64,000 bases of DNA from Chryseobacterium sp. 7 (GCF_003663845.1 NZ_RCCA01000001.1:1364001-1428000); one strand, 5' to 3'. Positions 9,546-18,417 are shown, counted from the stretch's first letter. Notes: generated from the sequence alone by a model not told the origin. Made by a program: numbers and translations.

Positions 9546-9570
9546 TGTAACGATATGTTAGGACGAGACA
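9546..9570 (-). repeat. IS terminal inverted repeat, right
   Basis: Read on the minus strand it starts TGTCTCGTCCTAA and ends ATCGTTACA, pairing with the left end at 8180-8204. Confidence 0.85.
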
Positions 9571-9582
9571 TTTAAAACATAC

Positions 9583-9617
9583 AAAAAAGCTGTCTCAGAA
9601 ATGAGACAGCTTTTTTT
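9583..9617. terminator. Terminator displaced from the CT398-like gene by the IS
   Basis: A stem of AGCTGTCTCA / TGAGACAGCT with a short GAAA-type loop is flanked by A6 and T7, so it could act in both directions. Removing the IS places it about 30 nt after the stop codon at 8167, the normal position for that gene's terminator. Confidence 0.85.
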
Positions 9618-9685
9618 ATACGGTATGGATTTCTGCGGTATTATAGGTGTCGTTAATCATAATGGTTGAAATAGCCAAAACCTAT

Positions 9686-9712
9686 AAAAAACCGCTTCAA
9701 AATGAAGCGGTT
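9686..9712 (-). terminator. Terminator of the acyl-CoA ligase gene
   Basis: A stem AACCGCTTCA / TGAAGCGGTT with an AAA loop. On the minus strand it is followed by six T, and it lies just after the stop codon of the ligase gene at 9721. Confidence 0.85.
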
Positions 9713-9720
9713 GATATTTT

Positions 9721-11499
9721 TTAATCATGATGATCATACATTTTATTGTATAAAGCAATAAATTTCTCTTTTACCGCTTTTCTTTTCAGTTTTAAAGTGG
9801 GAGTAAGCAATCCGCTTTCAATGCTCCAAACTTCAGGAGTAAGCTCAATTTTTTTGATTTTCTCCCAATTTCCAAGATGTTCATTGATGCCTTCAATCTC
9901 TTTTTCAATTCTTTGTTTCAGTTCAGTGCTTTTGGCAATTTCTTCCGGTGTAGAACCGATATTCAGATTGTTTCTCAACGCCCAGTTTTTAGCAAATTCA
10001 AAATCCGGCTGTACTAAAGCACATGGCATTTTCTCGCCGTCGCCTACAACCATGATCTGTTCAATGAATTTGGAAGCTTTTGCTAAATTTTCAATCGTCT
10101 GGGGAGCAATATATTTTCCACCGGATGTCTTGAACATTTCTTTCTTACGGTCGGTGATCTGTAAAAATCCATCACTGTCGATATGGCCTATATCTCCTGT
10201 TTTAAAGAATCCGTCTTCTGTAAAGGCTTCTTTCGTCATTTCTTCATTCTGGAAATATCCTTTGAATACGGACGGACCTTTTACGGTAATTTCACCATCT
10301 TCCTGAATCTTAACCTTTAAGTTATCCAATGGAATCCCTACAGTTCCCACTTTCATTTTATCAAAGCTGTTTACGGAAATTACAGGGGATGTTTCTGTTA
10401 AACCATATCCTTCCAAAATAGGAATACCGGCGTTTTGGAACATCAGGTTAAGTCTTGTAGACAATGCCGCAGATCCTGAAACCAACGTTACAATTTCGCC
10501 GCCTAAACCTTCTCTCCATTTAGAAAATACCAATTTATCTGCAATTATTTCCTGAAGTCCGGATGGTCTGGAGATTACTTTCTTTTTGGAAATTAAGTTC
10601 AAAGCCCAGAAGAAGATTTTGGATTTCAATCCTCCGGCGGAGGACCCTGTATTGTAGATTTTATCATATACTTTTTCTACCAGTCTTGGTACAACAGTCA
10701 TATAATGAGGCTTCACTTCTTTTACGTTTTCGCCCATTTTCTCGATGCTTTCAGCAAAATAAAGAGAAAAACCATTGTACTGGTAAAGATAAAACAGCAT
10801 TCTTTCGAAAATATGGCAGATAGGAAGGAAGCTTAAAGCTCTCGCATCTTTATAATCGAAACCTCTCTTTTTGGGAATCCTCGGGATAGCCCCTAAAATG
10901 TTAGATACTATATTATTATGGGTAAGCATGACCCCTTTAGGTCTTCCCGTAGTTCCGGAAGTATAGATAATAGTGGCAAGATCTTCAGTATTGATCGCAT
11001 TGGAAAGGTCATCTACTTCAATTTGTGTAGATTCATCCTTACCCAGATCCAGAATTTCTCTCCAGTTGGCAGCACCGCTGATATTATCAAAAGTAAAAAT
11101 TCCCTGTAAAGTCGGGATATTATGCTTTACTTTCATCACTTTACCCAACAGCTCTTTATCAGAAACAAAACAGTACTGAATTTCAGCATTATTGAAGATA
11201 AACTCATAATCTTCAGGAGAAATACTTGGATAAACCGGTACGGATACCACCCCTATCTGAGAAAGTCCGAAATCCATAATAGCCCATTCTGTACGGGAAT
11301 TGGTAGTAATTAAAGCGATTTTGTCACCAGGCTTTATGCCCAGTTTCAGCAATCCTCTGGATATCTTATTTCCCTCATTAATAAACTCCTGGGTAGAAGT
11401 TTTTTTCCACTCACCCTGATACTTTGTTACAAACATATCTGTTTTAGGATATTTTTCTAAAGCATAGTGCGGTATATCGAATAATCTCTTGATCGTCAT
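9721..11499 (-). CDS. Long-chain fatty acid--CoA ligase (AMP-dependent synthetase)
   Basis: The 592-aa protein belongs to the ANL adenylating superfamily and should activate long-chain fatty acids to acyl-AMP and then acyl-CoA. The P-loop-like A3 motif is YTSGTTGRPKG (residues 179-189). The A5 motif is EGYGLTETSPV, A7 is TGDIGHID and A8 is DRKKEMFKTSGGKYI. It lacks a signal peptide and is probably cytoplasmic or peripheral to the inner membrane. It is divergently arranged with an acyl-CoA dehydrogenase gene, so the two may share control and work in fatty-acid activation and beta-oxidation. It has its own terminator. Confidence 0.92.
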   Translation of the reverse strand: MTIKRLFDIPHYALEKYPKTDMFVTKYQGEWKKTSTQEFINEGNKISRGLLKLGIKPGDKIALITTNSRTEWAIMDFGLSQIGVVSVPVYPSISPEDYEFIFNNAEIQYCFVSDKELLGKVMKVKHNIPTLQGIFTFDNISGAANWREILDLGKDESTQIEVDDLSNAINTEDLATIIYTSGTTGRPKGVMLTHNNIVSNILGAIPRIPKKRGFDYKDARALSFLPICHIFERMLFYLYQYNGFSLYFAESIEKMGENVKEVKPHYMTVVPRLVEKVYDKIYNTGSSAGGLKSKIFFWALNLISKKKVISRPSGLQEIIADKLVFSKWREGLGGEIVTLVSGSAALSTRLNLMFQNAGIPILEGYGLTETSPVISVNSFDKMKVGTVGIPLDNLKVKIQEDGEITVKGPSVFKGYFQNEEMTKEAFTEDGFFKTGDIGHIDSDGFLQITDRKKEMFKTSGGKYIAPQTIENLAKASKFIEQIMVVGDGEKMPCALVQPDFEFAKNWALRNNLNIGSTPEEIAKSTELKQRIEKEIEGINEHLGNWEKIKKIELTPEVWSIESGLLTPTLKLKRKAVKEKFIALYNKMYDHHD

Positions 11500-11856
11500 G
11501 ATTTTTTACGTAATTTATAAAGAAACTTAAATATAAGCATTTTTTTTAATTGAAAACATCTGCATGCAATAATTAGAAATAAGTTAAATGCCAACCATAA
11601 TATATAGAATCAAAAAGGAGGCCGGAAGCCCTGAAAAAGGGATTTTATATTTTAAATTGATCTTTCGTGAGTGTTTGTTTTTTCTAAGGAATCTCATATT
11701 GTTTTTATATCTCACTACTCCCAATCCCGAAATGCGCATCCAGGATCATTAAACCTCTCCAAACTTCCATTTTATCTTCCTTTTTCAGGCTTTCAATTTA
11801 ATTTTTTCAGATTTGCTTAAAAAGTGTAAATTTACGGCTATCTAATTATTTTTTTT
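11500..11856. other. Divergent intergenic region, no gene seen
   Basis: The 357 bp between the divergent acyl-CoA ligase and acyl-CoA dehydrogenase genes should hold both promoters. I see no convincing TTG/TAnnTTTG pair with normal spacing; TAAATTTA at 11827-11834 is a near match upstream of the dehydrogenase. At about 11611-11645 there is a G/C-rich patch with small hairpins (GGCCGGAAGCC, CCCTGAAAAAGGG) of unknown role. Confidence 0.5.
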
Positions 11857-12996
11857 ATGGACTTTAATTTATCGGAAGAACAGCTGATGATTCAGCAGGC
11901 AGCAAGAGATTTTGCACAAAACGAATTATTACCGGGAGTGATTGAAAGAGACCGTGACCAGAAATTCCCTGCAGAACAGGTGAAGAAAATGGGAGAAATG
12001 GGACTTTTAGGAATGATGGTAGATCCAAAATACGGCGGCGCAGGTATGGACAGCGTTTCTTACGTGCTGGCGATGGAGGAAATTGCAAAAATAGATGCTT
12101 CTGCAGCTGTTGTAATGTCTGTAAACAACTCATTGGTTTGTGCCGGTCTTGAAAAATTTGCTTCTGAAGAGCAAAAAGTGAAATATCTTACTCCACTGGC
12201 AAGCGGGCAGGTAATCGGAGCATTTGCATTATCTGAGCCGGAAGCTGGTTCTGATGCTACTTCTCAGAAAACAACTGCTGAAGACAAAGGAGATTACTAT
12301 CTTTTAAATGGAATCAAAAACTGGATCACCAATGGTGGTACAGCTACTTATTATATCGTAATTGCACAAACAGATCCTGAGAAAAAACACAAAGGAATCA
12401 ATGCTTTCATCGTAGAAAGAGGTTGGGAAGGTTTTGAAATCGGTCTGAAAGAAGACAAATTAGGAATCAGAGGAAGTGATACACACTCTTTGATCTTTAA
12501 CAATGTAAAAGTTCCAAAAGAAAACAGAATTGGTGAAGACGGATTCGGATTCAATTTTGCAATGGCTGTATTGAACGGAGGAAGAATCGGTATCGCTTCT
12601 CAGGCTTTAGGTATTGCTTCAGGGGCTTACGAATTGGCATTGAAGTATGCTAAAACAAGAAAAGCTTTCAAAACTGAAATCATCAACCACCAGGCTATCG
12701 CATTCAAATTGGCGGATATGGCTACTCAGATTACTGCAGCAAGAATGCTTTGCTTCAAGGCAGCATGTGAAAAAGATGCAGGAAAAGATATTTCTGAAAG
12801 CGGAGCTATGGCAAAACTATACTCTTCTCAGGTAGCAATGGATACTACTATTGAAGCAGTACAGATCCATGGTGGATACGGATATGTGAAAGAATACCAC
12901 GTAGAAAGATTAATGAGAGATGCAAAAATCACTCAGATCTATGAAGGAACTTCTGAAATTCAGAAAATCGTGATCTCAAGAAGTATCGCAAAATAA
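11857..12996 (+). CDS. Acyl-CoA dehydrogenase
   Basis: The 379-aa length is typical for short/medium-chain acyl-CoA dehydrogenases. The FAD- and substrate-binding signatures are present: FALSEPEAGSDA and NGIKNWITNGG in the middle beta domain, and IQIHGGYGYVKEYHVERLMRD near the C-terminus. The catalytic base is Glu363 in QIYEGTSEIQ. The enzyme makes the alpha-beta double bond of acyl-CoA and passes electrons to ETF. It is divergent from the long-chain acyl-CoA ligase. Substrate chain length cannot be read from the sequence. Confidence 0.93.
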   Translation: MDFNLSEEQLMIQQAARDFAQNELLPGVIERDRDQKFPAEQVKKMGEMGLLGMMVDPKYGGAGMDSVSYVLAMEEIAKIDASAAVVMSVNNSLVCAGLEKFASEEQKVKYLTPLASGQVIGAFALSEPEAGSDATSQKTTAEDKGDYYLLNGIKNWITNGGTATYYIVIAQTDPEKKHKGINAFIVERGWEGFEIGLKEDKLGIRGSDTHSLIFNNVKVPKENRIGEDGFGFNFAMAVLNGGRIGIASQALGIASGAYELALKYAKTRKAFKTEIINHQAIAFKLADMATQITAARMLCFKAACEKDAGKDISESGAMAKLYSSQVAMDTTIEAVQIHGGYGYVKEYHVERLMRDAKITQIYEGTSEIQKIVISRSIAK

Positions 12997-13020
12997 CATT
13001 TTATATAAAACACACTCCCT

Positions 13021-13386
13021 ATGAAAAAATCTTTGTGGATCATCCTCGGTGTTGTACTGTTGTTACTGGGCGTTTTTGTCTGGTACAAGTATTATTTCGT
13101 TTTTGGAGAAGGCGTAAAATCCGGATACCTTAACTATGCTATGAAAAAAGGCTATGTCTTCAAAACTTATGAAGGCAAGTTAATTCAGGAGGGTTTCGGA
13201 AGCGGAAAAACAGGAACCATTACAAGCTATGAGTTTGAGTTTTCTGTAGACGACCCTGAAGTTTTCAAACAACTGGAAACCAACAGCGGAAAAACCTTTG
13301 ATCTGCATTACAAAGAATACAATGGTGCTCTTCCGTGGAGAGGAAATACCAAGTTTATCGTAGATAAAGTAGTGAATATGAAATAA
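13021..13386 (+). CDS. Small membrane-anchored protein of unknown function, 121 aa
   Basis: The N-terminus is a single hydrophobic helix (KSLWIILGVVLLLLGVFVW) with a positive start, so an uncleaved anchor is likely. A soluble domain of about 95 residues follows, with a GxxGTITSYEFEFSV and PWRGNTKFIV pattern. Related short proteins in flavobacteria are sometimes labelled 6-phosphogluconate dehydrogenase in databases (my recollection), but nothing here resembles that enzyme. It lies 24 nt after the acyl-CoA dehydrogenase gene and before a strong terminator, so the two are probably co-transcribed. Confidence 0.75.
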   Translation: MKKSLWIILGVVLLLLGVFVWYKYYFVFGEGVKSGYLNYAMKKGYVFKTYEGKLIQEGFGSGKTGTITSYEFEFSVDDPEVFKQLETNSGKTFDLHYKEYNGALPWRGNTKFIVDKVVNMK

Positions 13387-13390
13387 AACA

Positions 13391-13421
13391 AATAAGGCTC
13401 TCAATCTGAGGGCCTTATTTT
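13391..13421 (+). terminator. Rho-independent terminator
   Basis: A 12-bp stem (AATAAGGCTCTC / GAGGGCCTTATT, one G-U pair) with a 5-nt loop and trailing T lies 4 nt after the stop codon at 13386. Confidence 0.85.
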
Positions 13422-13625
13422 ACACCAAATCACAAAATATTAATATATGAAATAAAAATTTCCAAACTTATTTTGAACCTTGCCTTACTGCGAAGATTCA
13501 TTACATTTTGCTTATACTTAAAGTTAAGAGGAATTTTTCTAATAAGCAAGCCCTTTTTTTAAATCTTGGATAAAATTAAATATAAGAATCGAAGTTCAAT
13601 TCTAAATCTCATTAAAAAAATATTA

Positions 13626-13649
13626 AAAATCCACCCTTGAGGATGGATT
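13626..13649 (-). terminator. Terminator of the DUF4349 gene
   Basis: Arms AATCCA / TGGATT, extended by two more pairs past a mismatch. On the minus strand the hairpin is followed by a T run. It begins just after the DUF4349 stop at 13655. Confidence 0.65.
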
Positions 13650-13654
13650 CAAAT

Positions 13655-14599
13655 TTAGTGAGAATCTTTATTAGGAATGTTTGTATTCTTCTTTTTATAA
13701 AAATAGTATCCAATACCGGCAATTAAGAATACAGGCCATAGAGGCAGAATAAACAGGAAAATAGAGGTGATAACATCCCAGCCGGATTCAATGGCAGCTA
13801 AAGATTTTCCACCGAAAGTTTTAGGTTCTGTTTCTGCTTTAGCCTGATCACTGATGTTGATATTGATCGTACAGATGGTATTGTCAAAGTAATTTCGTCC
13901 AGAAACCTGAATATCTTTAGTATCAATATCTCCTACATTATCATTGATTGCATTCATTAGACCATCAAAATGCTGGATGGGAACTTTAATATCAAGACTG
14001 TATACTTTTTGATCATCTCCATGAGGGCTGGCAGATTCTACATAAGAAAGATTTTCGCTTTTGATGTAGCCATTATTTCTGTTAGCTTCTTCTCTGATGA
14101 TTTCCTTCACGGTTTCAGCGTTTTCTGCTCTTATGACAAGATATCCTGATTTTACCATTTTATCTTTAGGTATATTCAGTTCATAGCTGTCGTTTTTAGG
14201 TTTATCCTTATAAATGATCTTGGTTTCTTTAATGACTTTTGGCGCCAGAACTTTTGCTGCAATTTTTTCAGACTTCTTCTCCGCCGAATCCTTTTTCTCA
14301 ATCTTGGATTCCAGTTTTGTATTGGCAATTTTATCAGATATAGAATCTACCATTTTGGAAGTATGCTCTATTTTTTGCTGAATGTCATTTTTAGTGTTTT
14401 CAAAATCTTTTATTTTGATACTGGCAGAATCCAGAACTTTATCTGCGGTTTTACTGGCATTGCCAATGGTCTCTGTAGCAACAGTTGCAGCACTGTCCGC
14501 AGTGTGTATGGCATCATTAATTTTATCCTGCGCAGCATCTGCTTTTTTACACATAATGAAAGTACCTGATACAGCAACGAGTAATACGAACTTTTTCAT
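13655..14599 (-). CDS. DUF4349 domain-containing membrane protein
   Basis: The 314-aa protein has a hydrophobic N-terminus ending in a cysteine (TFIMCKK), a possible though imperfect lipobox. A low-complexity, helix-forming Ala/Thr/Asp/Lys region follows at about residues 20-120. Then comes the DUF4349 core, recognised from SGYLVIRAENAETVKE, NGYIKSENL and YSLDIKVPIQHFDGLM. A C-terminal hydrophobic segment (SIFLFILPLWPVFLIAGIGYYFYKKK) ends in lysines. The domain family is envelope-associated and of unknown function. It is transcribed alone. Confidence 0.85.
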   Translation of the reverse strand: MKKFVLLVAVSGTFIMCKKADAAQDKINDAIHTADSAATVATETIGNASKTADKVLDSASIKIKDFENTKNDIQQKIEHTSKMVDSISDKIANTKLESKIEKKDSAEKKSEKIAAKVLAPKVIKETKIIYKDKPKNDSYELNIPKDKMVKSGYLVIRAENAETVKEIIREEANRNNGYIKSENLSYVESASPHGDDQKVYSLDIKVPIQHFDGLMNAINDNVGDIDTKDIQVSGRNYFDNTICTININISDQAKAETEPKTFGGKSLAAIESGWDVITSIFLFILPLWPVFLIAGIGYYFYKKKNTNIPNKDSH

Positions 14600-14930
14600 A
14601 ACATTAATTTTTTTGATGAAGTAAAATTAGAAGGGAAGTTCTTGTAAAGATTGTAAATGAAATGTATTGTGCTGGTAAAATGATAACTGTTATATTATCA
14701 GTGTTTTGTATTTGTTTTACAAAAGATTTACAAAACGTTTTTGGTTTTAAATACAATCCACGCATGCCAATACATCACTGAATCTTCATCAGGTTTTATA
14801 ATGCTTAAAGACCTTTTGAATAATCAAAGCCACACTCAATGAATGTGGCTTTGATATATTTTTTTCATTTCGAATGTGCTTAAAGAACATTCATCTGTGT
14901 TTTAGAATCGTCTTTTTATAGCAATTTGTA
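14600..14930. other. Intergenic region with duplicated hairpin
   Basis: No gene seen. At 14824-14850 there is a strong hairpin (TCAAAGCCACA arm pairing with TGTGGCTTTGA) followed on the plus strand by T7. The same hairpin, with small changes, recurs at 16874-16905 because it lies inside the 2-kb tandem duplication. It may terminate transcripts of the adjacent minus-strand 462-aa gene, although the T run is better on the plus side. Confidence 0.5.
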
Positions 14931-16319
14931 TTATTGAGCACTTAATAATTCAACAAAAATGGTAATGGAAGATTGCAGAGCAGGAAATGCTCCGTTTGCC
15001 GTTAAGTTAGGATTGGCAACTACCGTAATTCTGTATACCTGCTTATTATCAAATAAACTAATGGTAGCCTGTGCAGAATCCCTGTTACCCACATTAAAAT
15101 TTGACGGAAAATCCTTCCATGTATCTGCATTCAAGTCATTTTGAGCATAATAGGTGAACCATGAGCCACCTGTGCCTCCTTTCCAGTACCATACGGATGT
15201 TCTTTGGTTAATTCCGTTTATTCTATACTGTAAATTAGCAGTAGTTGCAGTTGTTCCATTATATCTGATCGATAGGTTTCCAATAGTTGTAATTGAATTT
15301 GTAGGTGTATCTGTATCAATTGGAGATATAACATTTCTTACATATTGAAGACTAGCCAAAGATGAATTCTGACCGATAATAGCATTACAAGATTGTCCCA
15401 AAAAATTGATTGGAACTGATATTGTATTCGGTGAGGTGAAGTTTGGAGTTCCGTTAACAGAATAGGTGATACTTCCATTTCCACTATTAAGGTTTCCCGG
15501 ATTTAAGCTAAATGTCAATCCGTTTTGAGTAAAGGTTGCAGAAGAATTATACTTTCCGCCATTTCCGCCTGTATAGGGTACAGTTAAAGTTCCACTATAA
15601 GAAACACCCGAAGTAAAGCCTGAAGGGAAAATACTAGCCGCTGAACAGGTTAAGCCAGTAATAGTAGGGTTTACTATCGACTTATCATCAAAGGATCTCC
15701 ATTCAAAGCCATTCCAGTATACATAACCGTTATAATTTAATCCTGCCACACCTGTATTATAAGCAAGTAATCCTGTTGCTGGTGAAGGAATAGTCACCTG
15801 ATCTGTTGAATTTGCCAATGCTACTCTGGGAACCAAGACACCTTTGTTAGTGGCAGAAATATCCAAAATTGCAGATGCATTTGGTGATGCCGTACCTATA
15901 CCCACAGCGCCATTATCTTTGGCTACAAAATCTGTTCCGGCAATCCTTGTGGTTGTTCCGTCAGACTGGGTACCTAATTTTACCATAACATTAGAGCTGT
16001 CATTTATCCACGCATCATTTGTATTATCTCCGGAAGCACCTCCGAAGCCAGTCCATACTGTTCCATTCCAGTAATAAAATCCTTTTGTAAAAGAACCTGT
16101 ATCGCTGATTAAATAGACCAGTTGTCCATTTACTGAACCGTTTACTGATAGATCGTTCACTCTTGGGACAAGTACTCCATCTGTAGGGCTCACAGTTCCT
16201 AAATGATTTTTGGCCCGGATATCTAAAGTAGATTCTGGGGAAGCTGTGTTTATCCCCACCTGTCCGAATGTAAATGAGGATGCCACAAGCATAACAATTG
16301 CTGATAATAATTTTTTCAT
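14931..16319 (-). CDS. Secreted/surface protein, tandem paralogue A (462 aa)
   Basis: A signal peptide (MKKLLSAIVMLVASSFTFGQ) is followed by the VGINTASPESTLDI motif common at the N-terminus of flavobacterial surface and tail-fibre-like proteins. Two similar segments follow (TDGVLVPRVNDLS and NKGVLVPRVALAN), each with a YWNGxxW motif. The C-terminal half is beta-rich, Ser/Gly/Asn-rich and ends ITIFVELLSAQ. No T9SS sorting domain is visible, so it is probably periplasmic, outer-membrane-associated or secreted by another route. It is nearly identical to the gene at 16984-18372, having arisen by tandem duplication. Function unknown. Confidence 0.85.
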   Translation of the reverse strand: MKKLLSAIVMLVASSFTFGQVGINTASPESTLDIRAKNHLGTVSPTDGVLVPRVNDLSVNGSVNGQLVYLISDTGSFTKGFYYWNGTVWTGFGGASGDNTNDAWINDSSNVMVKLGTQSDGTTTRIAGTDFVAKDNGAVGIGTASPNASAILDISATNKGVLVPRVALANSTDQVTIPSPATGLLAYNTGVAGLNYNGYVYWNGFEWRSFDDKSIVNPTITGLTCSAASIFPSGFTSGVSYSGTLTVPYTGGNGGKYNSSATFTQNGLTFSLNPGNLNSGNGSITYSVNGTPNFTSPNTISVPINFLGQSCNAIIGQNSSLASLQYVRNVISPIDTDTPTNSITTIGNLSIRYNGTTATTANLQYRINGINQRTSVWYWKGGTGGSWFTYYAQNDLNADTWKDFPSNFNVGNRDSAQATISLFDNKQVYRITVVANPNLTANGAFPALQSSITIFVELLSAQ

Positions 16320-16356
16320 TCTTTAAATGTTTTTATTGTGTTTGTTTTTCAGTCGA

Positions 16357-16364
16357 CAAAGTTA
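16357..16364 (-). promoter_or_regulatory. -7 box (TAACTTTG) of paralogue A
   Basis: An exact TAnnTTTG match on the minus strand, 37 nt before the ATG. The same box is conserved in copy B. Confidence 0.6.
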
Positions 16365-16473
16365 TATTAACCAGAATGAGCGAAAGCATAATGAGGCACG
16401 TTAAACCACTTAAGCACCCCCTTAAGATCACTCAAATTTGTAATGTTTTGATTTTCTGGTATTTGTTTATAAA

Positions 16474-16854
16474 TTATATTTCATTAAAGAATAACATTAG
16501 GTTGATACCTGAGTCAAGATTCAGCTTTTTTCTGACCCTGTATTTAATAGATTCTATCGCTTTATAGGTAGAATTTGTTGCTATGGCAATTTCTTTTGTT
16601 GTAAGCCCCAGCTTTATTAAAGCGCAAACTTCCAGTTCAGTATCATTAATTTTAGAACACAGTTCTTTGATTTTATTCACAAAAAAAGAATCAGTTGTCT
16701 AAACAAAGGCATAAAAGAGCCATCCCCTCTGTTGATGGCCTCAAAAATATCAGCCATTATTACAGTGTCTGCTTTTTCCTGTATAGTGTAGGTAGATTCT
16801 TTTGCCAAAGATTTGTTCTTAAGCCAAAAATCTACAATGTAATAGAGAAGTAAG
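16474..16854 (-). pseudogene. Truncated, frameshifted copy of the LuxR-type regulator
   Basis: This segment matches the C-terminal ~125 codons of the intact regulator at 18527-19381. It lacks the membrane domain, since the duplication breakpoint is at 16854. A single-base deletion near 16696 (copy A GTCTAAACAAAGG against copy B GTCATAAACAAGGG) also splits the frame between the linker and the HTH. The two short frames that result, ending in FMPLFRQLILFL and starting MNKIKELCSK, are fragments of one gene. A free HTH fragment starting near 16680 could in theory still be translated. Confidence 0.9.
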
Positions 16855-16983
16855 GCTTTTGCAAATTGAATGATCAAAGCCACACTCAATTGAATATGGC
16901 TTTGATATAGTTTTTTCATTTCGAATGTGCTTAAAGAACATTCATATGTGTTTTTAGAGTCGTCTTTTTAAAGTAAATTTGTA

Positions 16984-18372
16984 TTACTGGGCACTTAATA
17001 ATTCAACAAAAATGGTAATAGAAGATATCAGAGCCGGAAATACTCCGTTTGCTGTTAAGTTAGGATTGGCAACTACCGTAATTCTGTATACCTGCTTATT
17101 ATCAAATAAACTGATGGTAGCCTGTGCAGAATCCCTGTTACCCACGTTAAAATCTGCCGGAAAATCCTTCCATGTATCAGCATTCAAGTCATTTTGGGCA
17201 TAATAGGTGAACCAAGAACCACCTGTACCTCCTTTCCAGTACCATACAGATGTTCTTTGGTTAATTCCGTTTATTCTATACTGTAAATTAGCCGTAGTTG
17301 AAGTTGTTCCGTTATATCTGATTGACAGGTTTCCAATAGTTGTAATTGAATTTGTAGGGGTATTCGTATCAATTGGAGAGATAACATTTCTTACATATTG
17401 AAGATTAGCCAAAGATGAATTCTGACCAATAGTAACACTACAGGATTGTCCTAAAAAAGTGATTGGAACTGATATTGTACTGGGTGAGCTGAAGTTTGGA
17501 GTTCCGTTAACAGAATAGGTGATACTTCCATTTCCACTATTCAGGTTTCCCGGATTTAAGCTAAATGTCAATCCATTTTGGGTAAAAGTTGCAGGCGAAT
17601 TATACTTTCCGCCATTTCCACCTGTATAGGGAACAGTCAGAGTTCCACTATAAGGAACACCTGAAGTAAAGGTTGAAGGGAAAATACTAGCCGCTGAACA
17701 GGTTAAGCCAGTAATAGTAGGGTTTACTATCGACTTATCATCAAAGGATCTCCATTCAAAGCCATTCCAGTATACATAACCGTTATAATTTAATCCTGCC
17801 ACACCTGTATTATAAGCAAGTAATCCTGTTGCTGGTGAAGGAATAGTCACCTGATCTGTTGAATTTGCCAATGCTACTCTGGGAACCAAGACACCTTTGT
17901 TAGTGGCAGAAATATCCAAAATTGCAGATGCATTTGGTGATGCCGTACCTATACCCACAGCGCCATTATCTTTGGCTACAAAATCTGTTCCGGCAATCCT
18001 TGTGGTTGTTCCGTCAGACTGGGTACCTAATTTTACCATAACATTAGAGCTGTCATTTATCCACGCATCATTTGTATTATCTCCGGAAGCACCTCCGAAG
18101 CCAGTCCATACTGTTCCATTCCAGTAATAAAATCCTTTTGTAAAAGAACCTGTATCGCTGATTAAATAGACCAGTTGTCCATTTACTGAACCGTTTACTG
18201 ATAGATCATTCACTCTTGGGACAAGTACTCCATCTGTGGAACTTACGGTTCCTAAATGATTTTTAGCCCGGATATCTAAAGTAGATTCTGGGGAAGGTGT
18301 GTTTATACCCACCTGTCCGAATGTAAATGAGGATGCTACAAGCATTACAATTGCTGATAATAATTTTTTCAT
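16984..18372 (-). CDS. Secreted/surface protein, tandem paralogue B (462 aa)
   Basis: Same length and organisation as paralogue A: signal peptide, VGINTPSPESTLDI, two GVLVPRV segments with YWNG motifs, and a beta-rich C-terminal half ending VELLSAQ. Differences from A are scattered in the C-terminal half (for example STFTSGVPYS against SGFTSGVSYS) and at the extreme N-terminus. A 534-bp stretch (17674-18207 against 15621-16154) shows no difference at all. It lies 154 nt downstream of the intact LuxR-type regulator with its own -7 box. Function unknown. Confidence 0.85.
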   Translation of the reverse strand: MKKLLSAIVMLVASSFTFGQVGINTPSPESTLDIRAKNHLGTVSSTDGVLVPRVNDLSVNGSVNGQLVYLISDTGSFTKGFYYWNGTVWTGFGGASGDNTNDAWINDSSNVMVKLGTQSDGTTTRIAGTDFVAKDNGAVGIGTASPNASAILDISATNKGVLVPRVALANSTDQVTIPSPATGLLAYNTGVAGLNYNGYVYWNGFEWRSFDDKSIVNPTITGLTCSAASIFPSTFTSGVPYSGTLTVPYTGGNGGKYNSPATFTQNGLTFSLNPGNLNSGNGSITYSVNGTPNFSSPSTISVPITFLGQSCSVTIGQNSSLANLQYVRNVISPIDTNTPTNSITTIGNLSIRYNGTTSTTANLQYRINGINQRTSVWYWKGGTGGSWFTYYAQNDLNADTWKDFPADFNVGNRDSAQATISLFDNKQVYRITVVANPNLTANGVFPALISSITIFVELLSAQ

Positions 18373-18409
18373 TCTTTAAATGCTTTTATTGTGTTTGTTT
18401 TTCAGTCGA

Positions 18410-18417
18410 CAAAGTTA
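18410..18417 (-). promoter_or_regulatory. -7 box (TAACTTTG) of paralogue B
   Basis: An exact TAnnTTTG match on the minus strand, 37 nt before the ATG at 18372, at the same position as in copy A. Confidence 0.6.

Larger units (their letters stand above)
8180..9570 (-). mobile_element. IS3-family insertion sequence, complete
   Basis: The 1391-bp element is bounded by imperfect terminal inverted repeats (20 of 25 positions identical) that start 5'-TG and end CA-3', as is usual for IS3. Flanking TTT on both sides (8177-8179 and 9571-9573) fits a 3-bp target duplication, though the site is T-rich and so weakly informative. It encodes OrfA and OrfB on the minus strand, joined by a -1 slippery heptamer. 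Both ORFs are intact, so the copy is probably active or recently active. It inserted between the CT398-like gene and that gene's terminator hairpin. Confidence 0.9.
14817..16854. repeat. Tandem duplication, copy A
   Basis: Copy A contains the hairpin, a complete 462-aa gene, its promoter and a truncated LuxR-type regulator. It corresponds to copy B with a fixed offset of 2053 bp (2054 bp beyond a one-base deletion near 16696). The right edge is at GAAGTAAG (16847-16854). Confidence 0.9.

Noticed and set aside
9746..10306. 186-aa plus-strand ORF opposite the acyl-CoA ligase
   Set aside because: It is antisense to well-conserved ligase motifs and shows no family features of its own.
8180..11499. 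IS plus acyl-CoA ligase gene as a composite transposon
   Set aside because: Only one IS copy is present, and the ligase lies outside its inverted repeats with its own terminator.
14824..14850. The TCAAAGCCACA hairpin as a transposon end
   Set aside because: It occurs twice only because it is inside the tandem duplication; no transposase or target duplication accompanies it.
16677..16919. An 80-aa ORF as an independent gene
   Set aside because: It is a fusion of junction sequence with the linker part of the duplicated LuxR-type gene, ending at the frameshift; it is part of the pseudogene.
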